46,500 nucleotides of DNA. Origin: Candidatus Symbiothrix dinenymphae. GTDB lineage: Bacteria; Bacteroidota; Bacteroidia; Bacteroidales; Azobacteroidaceae. This document shows positions 8,600 through 17,912 of the stretch, piece after piece. The notes under the pieces were generated by a model that made no database searches, was not told where the DNA came from, and worked only from the letters and a program-made list of their open reading frames with translations. A program made the position numbers and the translations under genes. Every line of letters begins with the position of its first letter. The stretch's first letter is position 1. The DNA lies in the NCBI GenBank assembly GCA_001417715.1, contig BBRT01000129.1, positions 1 to 46,500 of the forward strand, given 5' to 3'.

Positions 8600-9808
8600 C
8601 TATTGCCCTAAGCCCCATGTATCCATTATTTGTTGCATAGAATCGCTCATTATATTAAGTTCTTCCTGGTATGAATGTGTCCCAAATAAAACATTTTCAT
8701 ACTCGTCCATAATATTACTACCTTTTAATTGTTTCAATACACCATAACAAAGTAGTAGGAATATAAATATTAACTTATTTGATTTCCGTTTGAGAATAGA
8801 AAAGAATTCCGGATACAAAATCCAATACGAAAAAATGAACAATACGGGAAACCTATCTGTAAAAATAGAGGCTTCTGAGAAAAAAGAAAACATAACAAAA
8901 TAAATCAAAAAAGAATTTAGAAATATCTTCCCATACATTATATTATTTCTTAATATTTTTTTATAATTCCAAAAGAGCAGTAGATATGTAAACGTGCGCT
9001 CTATATAGCCAATCGATATTCCATAACTTGCACCATAAATTTCACTACCCAAATAGCTGCTCACAGCAATTGCATACTTTCCCCCAACCATGGAGGCAAT
9101 ATAAGAAACAATAGCACCTATATACTTTATTTGCAGCAAATAAAGTATATTCCCAATTATGAACGTAATCCAAATAAAAGTCTTAGATAAATTCCTATTT
9201 AATAGAAAATACATTGGCAAAAAAAGGATAGAACTAAAGTGAAATGACATACCAATCACATTGCAAAGAAGATATGCTTTGAAATTCTTCTTTTCAATGT
9301 ATTTTATTGAATATAAGAACAAAAATATTGCCTTAATATTCCGCATCAAATTTATTTCCAGCCCTAATCCACCAAATAGAATAAATAGCACAAAGCTAAG
9401 TGCATAATTTTTAGAATACCGCCTAAAGAAATAATCCAGAAAAAAAACATCAATGGCAGCAGAAACAAACTGAAAACAGAAAAAATCAGAAAAAAAAGAT
9501 TTCAGTAAAACGCAATAAACCTTGTAACCGGGTTCTATTCTTACCAATCCAAAATTATCGGTAACAAAAAAATCAACAATATCACCAGACCATATCGAAG
9601 GTGTTTGTTCAAAAAGTGGATAATAAACTGCCCAATCAGAAAAAATATATCCTCTTAATCCAAAAAAAAACAAAAAGGCTGTGATGCAAGCAATTCGAAT
9701 ATTTAATTCACGTGAGGCTTGTTTTTTTTGAGATAAAAACAGTACCAAATAGAATAATAATAATGCGATATATGGAAGAGAATATGTATAACTAAATATT
9801 GGTTGCAT
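8600..9808 (-). CDS. EpsG family membrane protein, probable Wzy-type polymerase
   Basis: 402 residues with many hydrophobic helices. EpsG-family hallmarks are FGLRGYIFSDWAVYYPLF near residue 50, EPGYKVYCVLLKSF, LMRNIKAIFLFLYSIKYIE and FHFSSILFLPMYFL. EpsG proteins act as repeat-unit polymerases (Wzy-like) in the periplasmic leaflet of the inner membrane. It is the only polymerase candidate here and pairs with the flippase at 21332-23635. Its start cuts into the remains of a glycosyltransferase gene upstream (9812-10270), suggesting it arrived by recombination. It is very AT-rich. Confidence 0.87.
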   Translation of the reverse strand: MQPIFSYTYSLPYIALLLFYLVLFLSQKKQASRELNIRIACITAFLFFFGLRGYIFSDWAVYYPLFEQTPSIWSGDIVDFFVTDNFGLVRIEPGYKVYCVLLKSFFSDFFCFQFVSAAIDVFFLDYFFRRYSKNYALSFVLFILFGGLGLEINLMRNIKAIFLFLYSIKYIEKKNFKAYLLCNVIGMSFHFSSILFLPMYFLLNRNLSKTFIWITFIIGNILYLLQIKYIGAIVSYIASMVGGKYAIAVSSYLGSEIYGASYGISIGYIERTFTYLLLFWNYKKILRNNIMYGKIFLNSFLIYFVMFSFFSEASIFTDRFPVLFIFSYWILYPEFFSILKRKSNKLIFIFLLLCYGVLKQLKGSNIMDEYENVLFGTHSYQEELNIMSDSMQQIMDTWGLGQ

Positions 9809-9811
9809 ATT

Positions 9812-10270
9812 TTATTTTATTTGCCGTAGCATGGGTATTTGTTATAATAAAATCCAGTTTGTTTACATCTCGTTAAAAAAACAAACACTGGGCTACATAG
9901 TGAAAAAATGGCATAGTCTCAGGCACTATTTATAATTCAAGTCATGTACTATCGCAAAAGTTTTCACTTTTCGAGGCAAAATTGGTAAAAGTCCATTGGC
10001 ACTGAAATAAAAATTAATCGTATTTTTCCGTATCAATCGCCAAGCAAACAGCTTAAGCCAAAATACATTTTTTATCCTGCCCAATATAGGCTTATCTTCC
10101 ACTATCGTTATTTTTTCCATACCCGCCAAACAGTTTATTGGTCGATGAGTAAAGACAATCATTTCTGCATCAGGTATTTCCTTATACAAATCTTCGATAA
10201 CAGCCAAAAAATATTTTCCTACGCCAGCTAAATTTCCTTGCAACGCAGACCCGTCTATTCCTATTCTCAT
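9812..10270 (-). pseudogene. Truncated GT4 glycosyltransferase remnant
   Basis: From MRIGIDGSALQGNLAGVGKYF the N-terminal half of a GT4 transferase is intact to TFAIVHDLNYK, where the frame breaks at 9926. After the break the homologous sequence continues in another frame as IVPETMPFFHYVAQCLFF, then a stop, then RDVNKLDFIITNTHATANKI, a recognisable family segment. The gene ends abruptly at the start of the EpsG gene. The whole C-terminal donor-binding half is absent. It carries at least one frameshift, one nonsense codon and a 3' truncation, so it is inactive. Confidence 0.85.
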
Positions 10271-10292
10271 ATATTTCCTTTCCTTATTCAAC

Positions 10293-11387
10293 TTATTTCA
10301 GATTCTGAAAAATAGAAATAAGCCAATTGTCAATTCGCAACTTATTTAATTCACTTTTAGAGTAAGCAGAGGCAATAAAATCCTCTGTTAAAAAAGACAT
10401 GGGAATTTCCACATTATCTCTATCCAATATAAAAACTTGCCGTTTATCATAAAAAGGGGTATCTTTCACATGCACATTGGTCGTTATAATCTTTTTATCC
10501 ATTGCCAATGCATACATCAGCCGATGAGATAGTCCTGTTTGAGTTGGCAATTCAATATCCAAAATGCAACTGCTTTCTTTAAATTTTTGCTCCAAATCTT
10601 CGTGCGAAACAGGAAAATAAATGAAAAAATCCTCTGTAATTTGCTTTTTCTTTATTTGATAAATCAGCGTGTATTCTTCATTTTTCGTAATTTTTGCCAA
10701 TAAATATCTCACATCTGCCATCCAAAAACTATCATATTCGGCTACAAAAAGTTTTATATAATAATTAATACCATTACGGTCTAATTGAGGTATAATGCTC
10801 TTTATTATTTTATACCTATCTGACCCTAAATGGATAGAGCCTACACAAAGGATTTGATATTTGGGGATACTATCTGTTTTAATGCCCGATGAAGGTGGTT
10901 GCCAAAAAAGTGGTAAATAATTGATTTTGTTTTCATCCGCATCAACTTTATCAAAAGTATAAACGTGATTAAAAAAAGCCGCATTTTTGGAAAAATCATA
11001 CAGTCGATAGCTATCCCATAAATACAATACAGAGACGATGTCGGGGTTATGTGCTTTCAAATAATATATCAAATACTTGTCAAACGAAAAGCCATTGATG
11101 CAAAATAACACATCGTAATTAGTACGAGAGAGCGAACTTAAATTGCTCATAATCCACTTTTTATTAGGATTAATCCAGCGATGATACAATTTACAGAGCG
11201 GATAATAAATCCAACTAGCCAAACTTTGTTTCCATATTTGAAATTGTGGGTTAAACCGTGCGGACATATTATCCTCAACATAATCAACAATTGCACCTTG
11301 CCGTTGAAGTTCATCAATGATTTGAGTGTGCAAACTGAACGTCTTTGGTGCAAATAACAATATGGCTTTTCCTCTAATATCCATCAT
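10293..11387 (-). CDS. GT-B-like glycosyltransferase family protein, paralogue of 15779-16816
   Basis: 364 residues, no membrane segments. It shares a distinctive core with the protein at 15779-16816: DVLFCINGFSFDK, then VLYLWDSYRLYDFSK and HVYTFDKVDA, plus a C-terminal donor-site-like block TQTGLSHRLMYALAMDKKIITTN. These features fit a GT-B transferase related to CgeB or group-1 proteins seen in capsule clusters; the acceptor and donor are unknown. The start codon overlaps the stop of the upstream epimerase gene (ATGA), indicating translational coupling. Two adjacent ATGs at 11387 and 11384 are alternative starts. Confidence 0.7.
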   Translation of the reverse strand: MMDIRGKAILLFAPKTFSLHTQIIDELQRQGAIVDYVEDNMSARFNPQFQIWKQSLASWIYYPLCKLYHRWINPNKKWIMSNLSSLSRTNYDVLFCINGFSFDKYLIYYLKAHNPDIVSVLYLWDSYRLYDFSKNAAFFNHVYTFDKVDADENKINYLPLFWQPPSSGIKTDSIPKYQILCVGSIHLGSDRYKIIKSIIPQLDRNGINYYIKLFVAEYDSFWMADVRYLLAKITKNEEYTLIYQIKKKQITEDFFIYFPVSHEDLEQKFKESSCILDIELPTQTGLSHRLMYALAMDKKIITTNVHVKDTPFYDKRQVFILDRDNVEIPMSFLTEDFIASAYSKSELNKLRIDNWLISIFQNLK

Positions 11388-12523
11388 TTATACAACCCTT
11401 TCTTTTTCATTTCGTCAATAGATGCCTCATACTTATCCTCTTGCACCTCTTGCGCATTAACCCATTTTGCAAACTCGCCAATGCCTCTATTAAAACTCCA
11501 CTTAGGTTCAAAACCTAATAAGGTCTTTATTTTTGAAATGTCTGCAAAATTATGGCGAATATCGCCTAAACGATAATTACCGGAAACCGACAGGGGAACA
11601 TTTATTCCATATTTTTCAATCAATGTATTGGCAACAGTCAACACATCTGTGGCTTCACCTGTGCCTACATTGAATGATTGTTCATTGGCTCTTTCGTTTT
11701 CTATCCCCAAAATCGTTGCATCCACCACATCTTCAATATAAACAAAATCCCGTGTTTCCTTGCCGTCTTCAAAGATATTGATTCCATTACCGTTTTTAAT
11801 ACGGGTAGAGAATATGGATAAAATTCCGGTATATGGATTAGATAACGACTGCCCCGGTCCATATACATTTTGATACCGATAGGCAACGGGAGCAATTCCA
11901 ATGGTCGGGCAAACGGTCATCACCAACTGCTCTTGCACCTGTTTGGTTATGCCATACACGGAGGTTGGATGGATTTTCGAGTCTTCGGTAGTTCCAACTA
12001 ACTGCAACTGTTGGCGGCATCCGGGGTATTTCACCTCAAAATCTCGTTTCGACATATATTCATCGGTGCGTTGCGCCGGATACACATATTGTTGCAACTC
12101 TGTGCTATAATAACGTCCCTCGCCATAAATTGCTCGCGAGGACGCTACCACTACCTTTTGCACTGCATGCGCGGTGTTTGCAAGCTTATCCAATAAAAGA
12201 GCCGTTGCTCCGATATTAACATCTGTGTACTTTTGTATCTCATACATGGATTGTCCTGTCCCTGTTTCAGCCGCCAAATGAACAATTACATCCTGATTTT
12301 CAATGGACTTGAGCAAGTCATTTTTTGATGTAACGGTTCCGTGTATAAACTTCACCTTGTCTTTAATGGAAAGATAAAGCGGCGATGTTTTTTCAGGACA
12401 GGCACCATGAATCTGAGGCGACAGATTATCCAATACTGTCACATTATAGCCTCTATTGAGCAGCTTTAATGCTAAATTGGAGCCAATGAAACCGGCACCG
12501 CCGGTTATCAAAATATTTTTCAT
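11384..12523 (-). CDS. NAD-dependent sugar epimerase (extended SDR), dTDP-L-rhamnose 4-epimerase-like
   Basis: 379 residues from MKNILITGGAGFIGSN; a longer reading would start at TTG, so the ATG at 12523 is chosen. The N-terminal glycine-rich NAD(P)-binding motif GGAGFIG and the active-site SVYGITK (YxxxK) are present. The block GTGQSMYEIQKYTDVN with ASSRAIYGEG resembles the group annotated as dTDP-L-rhamnose 4-epimerase, which yields dTDP-6-deoxy-L-talose. That exact substrate is uncertain because no rml genes are in the window. It acts in the cytoplasm to supply a nucleotide sugar. It has its own strong promoter at 12550-12579. Confidence 0.85.
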   Translation of the reverse strand: MKNILITGGAGFIGSNLALKLLNRGYNVTVLDNLSPQIHGACPEKTSPLYLSIKDKVKFIHGTVTSKNDLLKSIENQDVIVHLAAETGTGQSMYEIQKYTDVNIGATALLLDKLANTAHAVQKVVVASSRAIYGEGRYYSTELQQYVYPAQRTDEYMSKRDFEVKYPGCRQQLQLVGTTEDSKIHPTSVYGITKQVQEQLVMTVCPTIGIAPVAYRYQNVYGPGQSLSNPYTGILSIFSTRIKNGNGINIFEDGKETRDFVYIEDVVDATILGIENERANEQSFNVGTGEATDVLTVANTLIEKYGINVPLSVSGNYRLGDIRHNFADISKIKTLLGFEPKWSFNRGIGEFAKWVNAQEVQEDKYEASIDEMKKKGLYK

Positions 12524-12549
12524 TTCATTCAATTGTTATAAATTGGCTG

Positions 12550-12579
12550 CAAAGATACAAATATATATTTAATTAGCAA
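12550..12579 (-). promoter_or_regulatory. Bacteroidetes-type promoter for the epimerase operon
   Basis: Minus strand: TTG (12577-12579), 19 bases, TATCTTTG (12550-12557). The 31-base stretch containing it is identical to the promoter at 25069-25098, so the same promoter module was used twice. It would restart glycan-gene transcription just after the inactivated AAA gene. Confidence 0.75.
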
Positions 12580-13864
12580 TGCCCATAATTTTATTCAACA
12601 TCCAACCACCGTCACTTCACCTTCTTCCTGCCACTTAATGCGCTCGCTCCAAGGAAGTTGCTGCGCATCGGGGCGGCGGTCGAAAATCACTAAATAGGCG
12701 GGGGCAGAAGCGTCTATTTTATCGCGATAGGCGAGAATTTGTTCCAGCCCTTCCTCCTTCACTGTGTTGGGCGAATCGTAATAATGGATTAGCTTGACTT
12801 CGATGATGTAGGACTGTTTATTATACTCCACAGCCAAGTCTAAACGTCCGCGACCGGCCGCATATTCTCGGTCGATGTGTCCGCCTCCGTTGGTAATTCG
12901 TTGAAGGAAAGCCATCAGCAACAGGTGCGGAAAAGCTTCGGTATAGTCCGATTTCTGTTCCCACACTTCCGAATGTCGCTGCCAAAATTTTTGAAACTCA
13001 CGCAATAGCCTGTCCATATCCAGCGAACCATCGCTTTTCTGCCATTGCCATTCGGGCTGCGGGATAGCGAGTTGAGGACCGCATGTCATTTGCCGTGCTA
13101 AAATTTCGCGGTAGATTGGGTTAGCCACTTGGGGTGTCCCATTTACGATAGTTACCAAACCAAGGTCTAAGGTGAGGCGAAATCCCTCACTATCAGCTAA
13201 TTGTAAATCAGGTTCGCCGGTCATAAGCGACTCCATCACCTTGCGTATTCGTGGGTCTTCCAAGCGATAAGCCAACGCATCCAAATGTGTTTCACGCGCC
13301 AAAATCATCTGCAGACGCGCCTCCTTTATATGGTCGAGGGTGACGGTTTCTGTGCTATCTTGTTCTAAAATGCGCATAGTCGCCCGCATAAACAAAGAAT
13401 TAACAAGCCACGGCTGCCCTTGCGACTGTTCATAGACGTAATCCAGAGCCTCCTGTGTGATTTGTTGCCCGTTTTCAGCTGTTCGTTGAGCAAATAATTT
13501 GGCAATGTCTGCGTTATGAAAATTAGATAATTCGGCAGAATCGGCTACAATATTAAATGGAGTCTGTGGATTTGGTGACTTCACATTATGCACACCGGAT
13601 AAGAGGACAGATACAGGAAACTTACCCACACCACGATTTGGAAAAGCATTTCGTAATCGGCTCAAAAAAACAGATAAAGCATTGCTTGATATAGAATCCA
13701 CATCATCAAACAGAATAACCAACGGTTTTGGAGCAACTAATTTTGCCCAATTTATCAATATACTATCCCATAAAGAAATTGGCGTTTTATCATCAACTAC
13801 TTGTAAATTAAATTGTTGAGCCACATCTTTGAGCGCATTGAAAATAGAAAGCATCACATCATCA

Positions 13865-15421
13865 GTTACTATACAGCACCTCCCCACAGCGGACTAAAAA
13901 AAAACGAATCATCCTGAACTTTAAATACTAAACCGACACTTTTCCCGTTATAGTAATATGGGAGATATAATGGACATAGAGATTTTAGTGAAGACATTGA
14001 TTGCGGAGGTTCGAACTTTACAAAAGGAGAATGAGCTTCAAAAAAAAGCAATTGAGATTCAAGACAAGGAGATAGCCGACTTACGCGCACGCTTGTCCCG
14101 TTATGAGCACCCTAAAACCAGTCAGAATAGCCATCTTCCTCCCTGCAAAGACCCTATTGGCACCCAAAAAGTGAACCTTCGCCAAAAGACCGGTCGTCCG
14201 GTTGGCGGTCAAAAAGGACATGTAGGCAAAACGCTGACGATGCAAAAACCGGATGAGATAATTGGCCTTTGTTCCGATTTTTGCACTCATTGTGGGGCGG
14301 ATTTGTCCGCAAAGGAAGCAAGCTTGTTGGAAATTCGTCAAGAAATAGACCTTCCGCCTATTCGTCCCATAGTGAAAGAATATCACAAAATGCGTAAGGT
14401 TTGCCAATGTGGTTGGGTTAATGATGGTGAATTTCCGGTAGGGGTTAATTCCAGGATTAGCTATGGTTCCGGCGTTGAAGCTGCCGTCACCTATTTCAAT
14501 ATCCGTCAGCGGCTTCCTTACCAAAGGCTGACCGATACGATGAACGAGTTTTGTGGACTATCTATGTCCCCTGGCACCATCGGTAACATTTTAGACCGCA
14601 TGGTATATCGCACATCTCCGGCTTTCGAAACCATCAGACTTGGTCTTACCACAAGTCCTGTTATTGGGGCAGATGAAACAACGTGTTCTGTCAATGGAAA
14701 AACAATGTGGGCGTGGGTGATTCAAAACAAGCAGCTCACATACATCAAAGCGGGACTTACGCGCAAAAAAGAAGAGTTTGAGAAAATGATGCCGGAGGGA
14801 CTTCCGATGTCAGTGCTTGTAACAGATTGTCTAGCCGGCTATTTTAGTGCCAATGTCAAAACGCATCAAATATGCACTTCTCATATTCTACGCGACCTGA
14901 TTTATGCTTCCCAGTTGTACGCAAACCAGACTTGGAGCAAACGAATGAAAAAACTGATTTTGGATGCCCTACAACTGAGAAAAGATGCAGTCGGAAAAAT
15001 AGATACAACCCACATCCAAAAACGACTGCAAGTCTTAATTGATGAACCGATTGACACGGCACACGAAAAAATCAAAGCCTTGCAAAAGCGACTAATAAAG
15101 TATCGGGATTACCTCTTTTACTTTCTTGAAGATGAGAATGTGCCTCCGGATAACAATGCTTCGGAGCGAGCAATACGGGCATTTAAAATCAAACTCAAGA
15201 ACTCCGGTTGTTTCAGGTCTCTGACCGGTGCTCAAGGCTTTGCCCAACTACACTCCATTGCTGATACTGCATGCAAAAATGGTCAGTCGCCATTACTTGC
15301 CTTTCAAATAGCCGCAACCATCAGGTAGCGGGACAACTGTCTTCTCTAACATCGCAGGTAAAAACAGACAATCGGCATCACCTGCTTTCCTGTTGACTTA
15401 AGCCCGGTGCTGTATAGTAAC
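13865..15421 (+). mobile_element. IS66 family insertion sequence, 1557 bp, single-transposase type
   Basis: Perfect 16-base terminal inverted repeats GTTACTATACAGCACC lie at 13865-13880 and, inverted, at 15406-15421. The 8-base target duplication CATCATCA lies at 13857-13864 and 15422-15429, the length expected for IS66. It contains one transposase gene on the plus strand, with no separate accessory orfs. The intact ends, intact transposase and perfect duplication indicate a recent insertion. Confidence 0.97.
13958..15328 (+). CDS. tnp: IS66 family transposase (DDE)
   Basis: 456 residues and apparently complete. It opens with a coiled-coil-like helical segment (LQKENELQKKAIEIQDKEIADLRARLSRYE), then the IS66 signature region HPKTSQNSHLPP and TGRPVGGQKGH. 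A zinc-binding region has CTHCGADL and CQCGW. The DDE catalytic residues are visible in VIGADETTCSV, LVTDCLAGYF and NNASERAIRAFKIK. An alternative ATG at 13970 is possible. It is the only long convincing plus-strand gene in the window and mobilises the element at 13865-15421. Confidence 0.97.
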   Translation: MGDIMDIEILVKTLIAEVRTLQKENELQKKAIEIQDKEIADLRARLSRYEHPKTSQNSHLPPCKDPIGTQKVNLRQKTGRPVGGQKGHVGKTLTMQKPDEIIGLCSDFCTHCGADLSAKEASLLEIRQEIDLPPIRPIVKEYHKMRKVCQCGWVNDGEFPVGVNSRISYGSGVEAAVTYFNIRQRLPYQRLTDTMNEFCGLSMSPGTIGNILDRMVYRTSPAFETIRLGLTTSPVIGADETTCSVNGKTMWAWVIQNKQLTYIKAGLTRKKEEFEKMMPEGLPMSVLVTDCLAGYFSANVKTHQICTSHILRDLIYASQLYANQTWSKRMKKLILDALQLRKDAVGKIDTTHIQKRLQVLIDEPIDTAHEKIKALQKRLIKYRDYLFYFLEDENVPPDNNASERAIRAFKIKLKNSGCFRSLTGAQGFAQLHSIADTACKNGQSPLLAFQIAATIR

Positions 15422-15778
15422 CATCATCAACATCTTGCAATCCTTGACATATTTTAAGATTGACATAGCAAGCAACCTCTTCACCGCCGGAGTTTATCTC
15501 CCGTGTCCAGCTTTGCAGAAAAGTGGTCTTCCCCGTCTGGCGCGGTGCGTGAAGCACCCAGTAGAGTTGGTCGCTGATGTAGCGGTGCAACTGTGCCCCC
15601 ACAAGGCGTTCTTCCGGTGGCAACATGTAGTGCATATCCGGATTACAAGGACCTGTGGTGTTAAAAAAACGAATATCTCGTTTTGCCATAATGCTAATTG
15701 AATAATTGGGACAAAGGTACGACAATTTTTTAATCTATTCTACGCTTGATGAATGAATGCAAAATACGCACATATTAT

Positions 15779-16816
15779 TCATGAATTTAACATCGTTTTC
15801 AGCCAATTATCAATCCTCAGGTCAATAATTCCACTTAATGGTTTGGTATTATCAACCGATTCTGTAATAAAACTATATGGAATATTCGGTTTTTCTCTAT
15901 CAATAATTAAAATTCTGTCCGGAGAATAAAATGGATAATTTATAATATCTTTATTGGTTGTAATAATCTTTTTATTTGCTGCTAATGCCCAAATAAGCCG
16001 TGGCGTCAAACCACTTTGAGATGCTCTATCTGTATCTAAGATACATAGCGATTTCTCCAATATGCGATTAAACTCTTGTGGTTCAGTCAATTGATTTGTT
16101 GCAAATGATGGCACATAGCGTCCAAACGTCACATTCCATTCTTCTATCTTCTTTTTGCGTAAAAAAATTCTATACCATAAACGTCTTATTGTAGAAAAAA
16201 AAGATGGAATCACTGTTGGAACAAATAGTTTTACATAATAAGAAATTTGCATTTCTTCTACTTGCTTCAGTATGTTTTTTATAAGCCAATATCTATCGTC
16301 ATGCAAAGAACCTATGAAAGATAATTGATACTCAATCACCTGTCTATTATCTGCTCCTCTATCAACCCAAAAATTAGGAAGATGTCGTATTTTAAGAAAT
16401 ATTGCATCAACTCTATCGAATGTAAATACTTTATCAAAAAGGTCAATATATTTTGAAAAATTGTAGTAATTATTTGTATCCCACAAATACAAAATTGTTT
16501 TTATATTGGGGTTCATTTTTTTTAAATGCTCAATAAGAATTTTATCAAGAGAACACCCGTTTATACAAAGAAAAATGTCATATTTTTCATTAAATTCCGG
16601 TTGCCTAATCATTTTTTCCCAATACTTATACCGAGTAGGGAATATTTTACCACGAACTTTGTTTCGAAATGGTATATCTCTATAATCAGCATTAAACCTA
16701 ATGAGAATATCTTCAGTAACAAATACATCATATTGCTGTTTTTCCAATTCAACAACAATATCCTTGTATAAATTCATATAGGTTGGTGCAAGAAAAAAAA
16801 CTCGTTGCCTATTCAT
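15779..16816 (-). CDS. GT-B-like glycosyltransferase family protein, paralogue of 10293-11387
   Basis: 345 residues. It shares with its paralogue the blocks DIFLCINGCSLDKILIEHL, TILYLWDTNNYYNFSK and KVFTFDRVDA, plus a C-terminal SQSGLTPRLIWALAANKKIITTN region like a donor-binding helix. It begins with a short beta strand (VFFLAPTY) and has no signal peptide. Most likely a cytoplasmic glycosyltransferase of the CgeB/group-1 kind; the sugar is unknown. The two paralogues flank the epimerase and the disrupted AAA gene. Confidence 0.7.
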   Translation of the reverse strand: MNRQRVFFLAPTYMNLYKDIVVELEKQQYDVFVTEDILIRFNADYRDIPFRNKVRGKIFPTRYKYWEKMIRQPEFNEKYDIFLCINGCSLDKILIEHLKKMNPNIKTILYLWDTNNYYNFSKYIDLFDKVFTFDRVDAIFLKIRHLPNFWVDRGADNRQVIEYQLSFIGSLHDDRYWLIKNILKQVEEMQISYYVKLFVPTVIPSFFSTIRRLWYRIFLRKKKIEEWNVTFGRYVPSFATNQLTEPQEFNRILEKSLCILDTDRASQSGLTPRLIWALAANKKIITTNKDIINYPFYSPDRILIIDREKPNIPYSFITESVDNTKPLSGIIDLRIDNWLKTMLNS

Positions 16817-16860
16817 TATTTATATAACCTTTTTTCACTTCATTCAAATCTATACATCTC

Positions 16861-17904
16861 TCAATTTCTAATTCGGCTTTTTGACCAAACATTTTCTGTT
16901 TTCGTTGTTGACACTTCCAAATGCAATTGGTTGAGAATAGGCTTTATGATGCTCTTTACAACAAATTTAATTGGACTAACGATGCGCTTCTTAATTACTT
17001 TTTTAATCGTTTTATCTTTATATTCGATTTTTGACCACGGAGTGGATTGTCTGTATTTCCAATACAATTTTTGATGGTTAGGAGCGCAGTCATATTTCCA
17101 TGGCTTCAAGTCACCTCCTACATGGATGATTGCAGGATTGTTTTTGGTTTGTTCCAATTTTTCAACCGAATAATTAGTGAAAATATGAGCGAGTCCTATT
17201 GCATTCCACCTTGGGTCAAGTTCGTGATAATTCCCCTTGACCACATAATTCAGGGCATCCTGGTCGGCGGCAAATGCCTTTTCGGGATGTTCCAATAAAA
17301 AAGCCAACGCTTTTTCTGCTATCTTATACTCTCGCCAATAATCTAAATTGATTATCATTATCCCCGCACCAAAACATTTTGTCGTTGGGCTTAACTCCAA
17401 ATCAGAAAATGCTCGATACCAATAGGCCTCATAAATCCATGGGGCTGAACATTCTTCTATGGGTGCAAGCATGGTTAAATCTCTCAATTTGTATGCCGGA
17501 TTATAGTCCGTTACCGCACAAATGGGCTTACTTAAATCTGCTCCATCCAATATTTTCAATATATTATCTTGTACAAGTACGTCACAGTCCAAATAGATAA
17601 TATGTTTATCATTAGGGAGCAATTGAGCAGAAAAAAGTCTTAAATATGTATTGAATCCGCTTAGATGAGGTGCTGTTTTTACATCTTTTATTGTATTCTT
17701 TAACACCGATTCGTCAAGTTTTACAAACTCCAAACTTTTCACTTTTTTCTCAAAATGCTTGGATAAAACATCTTTTGTTTCTTTGTTTAAATCGTAATAA
17801 ATTACAACAAAATCCAATTTTTCAGGACAATTCTGAATAATAGATTCCATAACGGTCGCAGCATGTGGCGCATAGCCCGTATCAAATGTTAAAAGTATTC
17901 TCAT
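16861..17904 (-). CDS. GT8 family glycosyltransferase
   Basis: 347 residues. The GT-A fold of family 8 is clear: MRILLTFDTGYAPHAATVMESI, the metal-binding DxD in IIYLDCDVLVQDNI near residue 105, CFGAGIMIINLDYWRE, FAADQDALNYV and the C-terminal IHVGGDLKPWK. GT8 enzymes are retaining galactosyl- or glucosyltransferases of the LgtC/RfaJ kind, but the sugar cannot be fixed. The C-terminal 40 residues are basic and may associate with the membrane. The next gene upstream ends eight bases before its start. Confidence 0.93.
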   Translation of the reverse strand: MRILLTFDTGYAPHAATVMESIIQNCPEKLDFVVIYYDLNKETKDVLSKHFEKKVKSLEFVKLDESVLKNTIKDVKTAPHLSGFNTYLRLFSAQLLPNDKHIIYLDCDVLVQDNILKILDGADLSKPICAVTDYNPAYKLRDLTMLAPIEECSAPWIYEAYWYRAFSDLELSPTTKCFGAGIMIINLDYWREYKIAEKALAFLLEHPEKAFAADQDALNYVVKGNYHELDPRWNAIGLAHIFTNYSVEKLEQTKNNPAIIHVGGDLKPWKYDCAPNHQKLYWKYRQSTPWSKIEYKDKTIKKVIKKRIVSPIKFVVKSIIKPILNQLHLEVSTTKTENVWSKSRIRN

Positions 17905-17912
17905 TTTTATTA

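Larger units (their letters stand above)
12595..15689 (-). pseudogene. AAA-like ATPase / PD-(D/E)XK gene interrupted by an IS66 element
   Basis: The N-terminal part (from 15689, MAKRDIRFFNTTGPCNPD) contains ERLVGAQLHRYISD and the P-loop APRQTGKTTFLQSW, ending LQDVDD at the insertion. The C-terminal part (from 13864 down) continues VMLSIFNALKDVAQQF, with Walker B VILFDDVDSIS and a C-terminal nuclease-like block GRGRLDLAVEYNKQSYIIEVKL (D...ExK). Removing the IS (13865-15421) plus one 8-base target copy restores a single uninterrupted frame across the junction (QDVDDVMLSIF). The original would be an AAA-like ATPase with PD-(D/E)XK domain of about 510 residues. It is a guest gene in the glycan array, now inactive. 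Confidence 0.95.

Noticed and set aside
13958..15328. Transposase as part of a larger composite transposon carrying glycan genes
   Set aside because: Only one copy with its own perfect ends and target duplication is seen; no second copy bounds a larger segment in the window.
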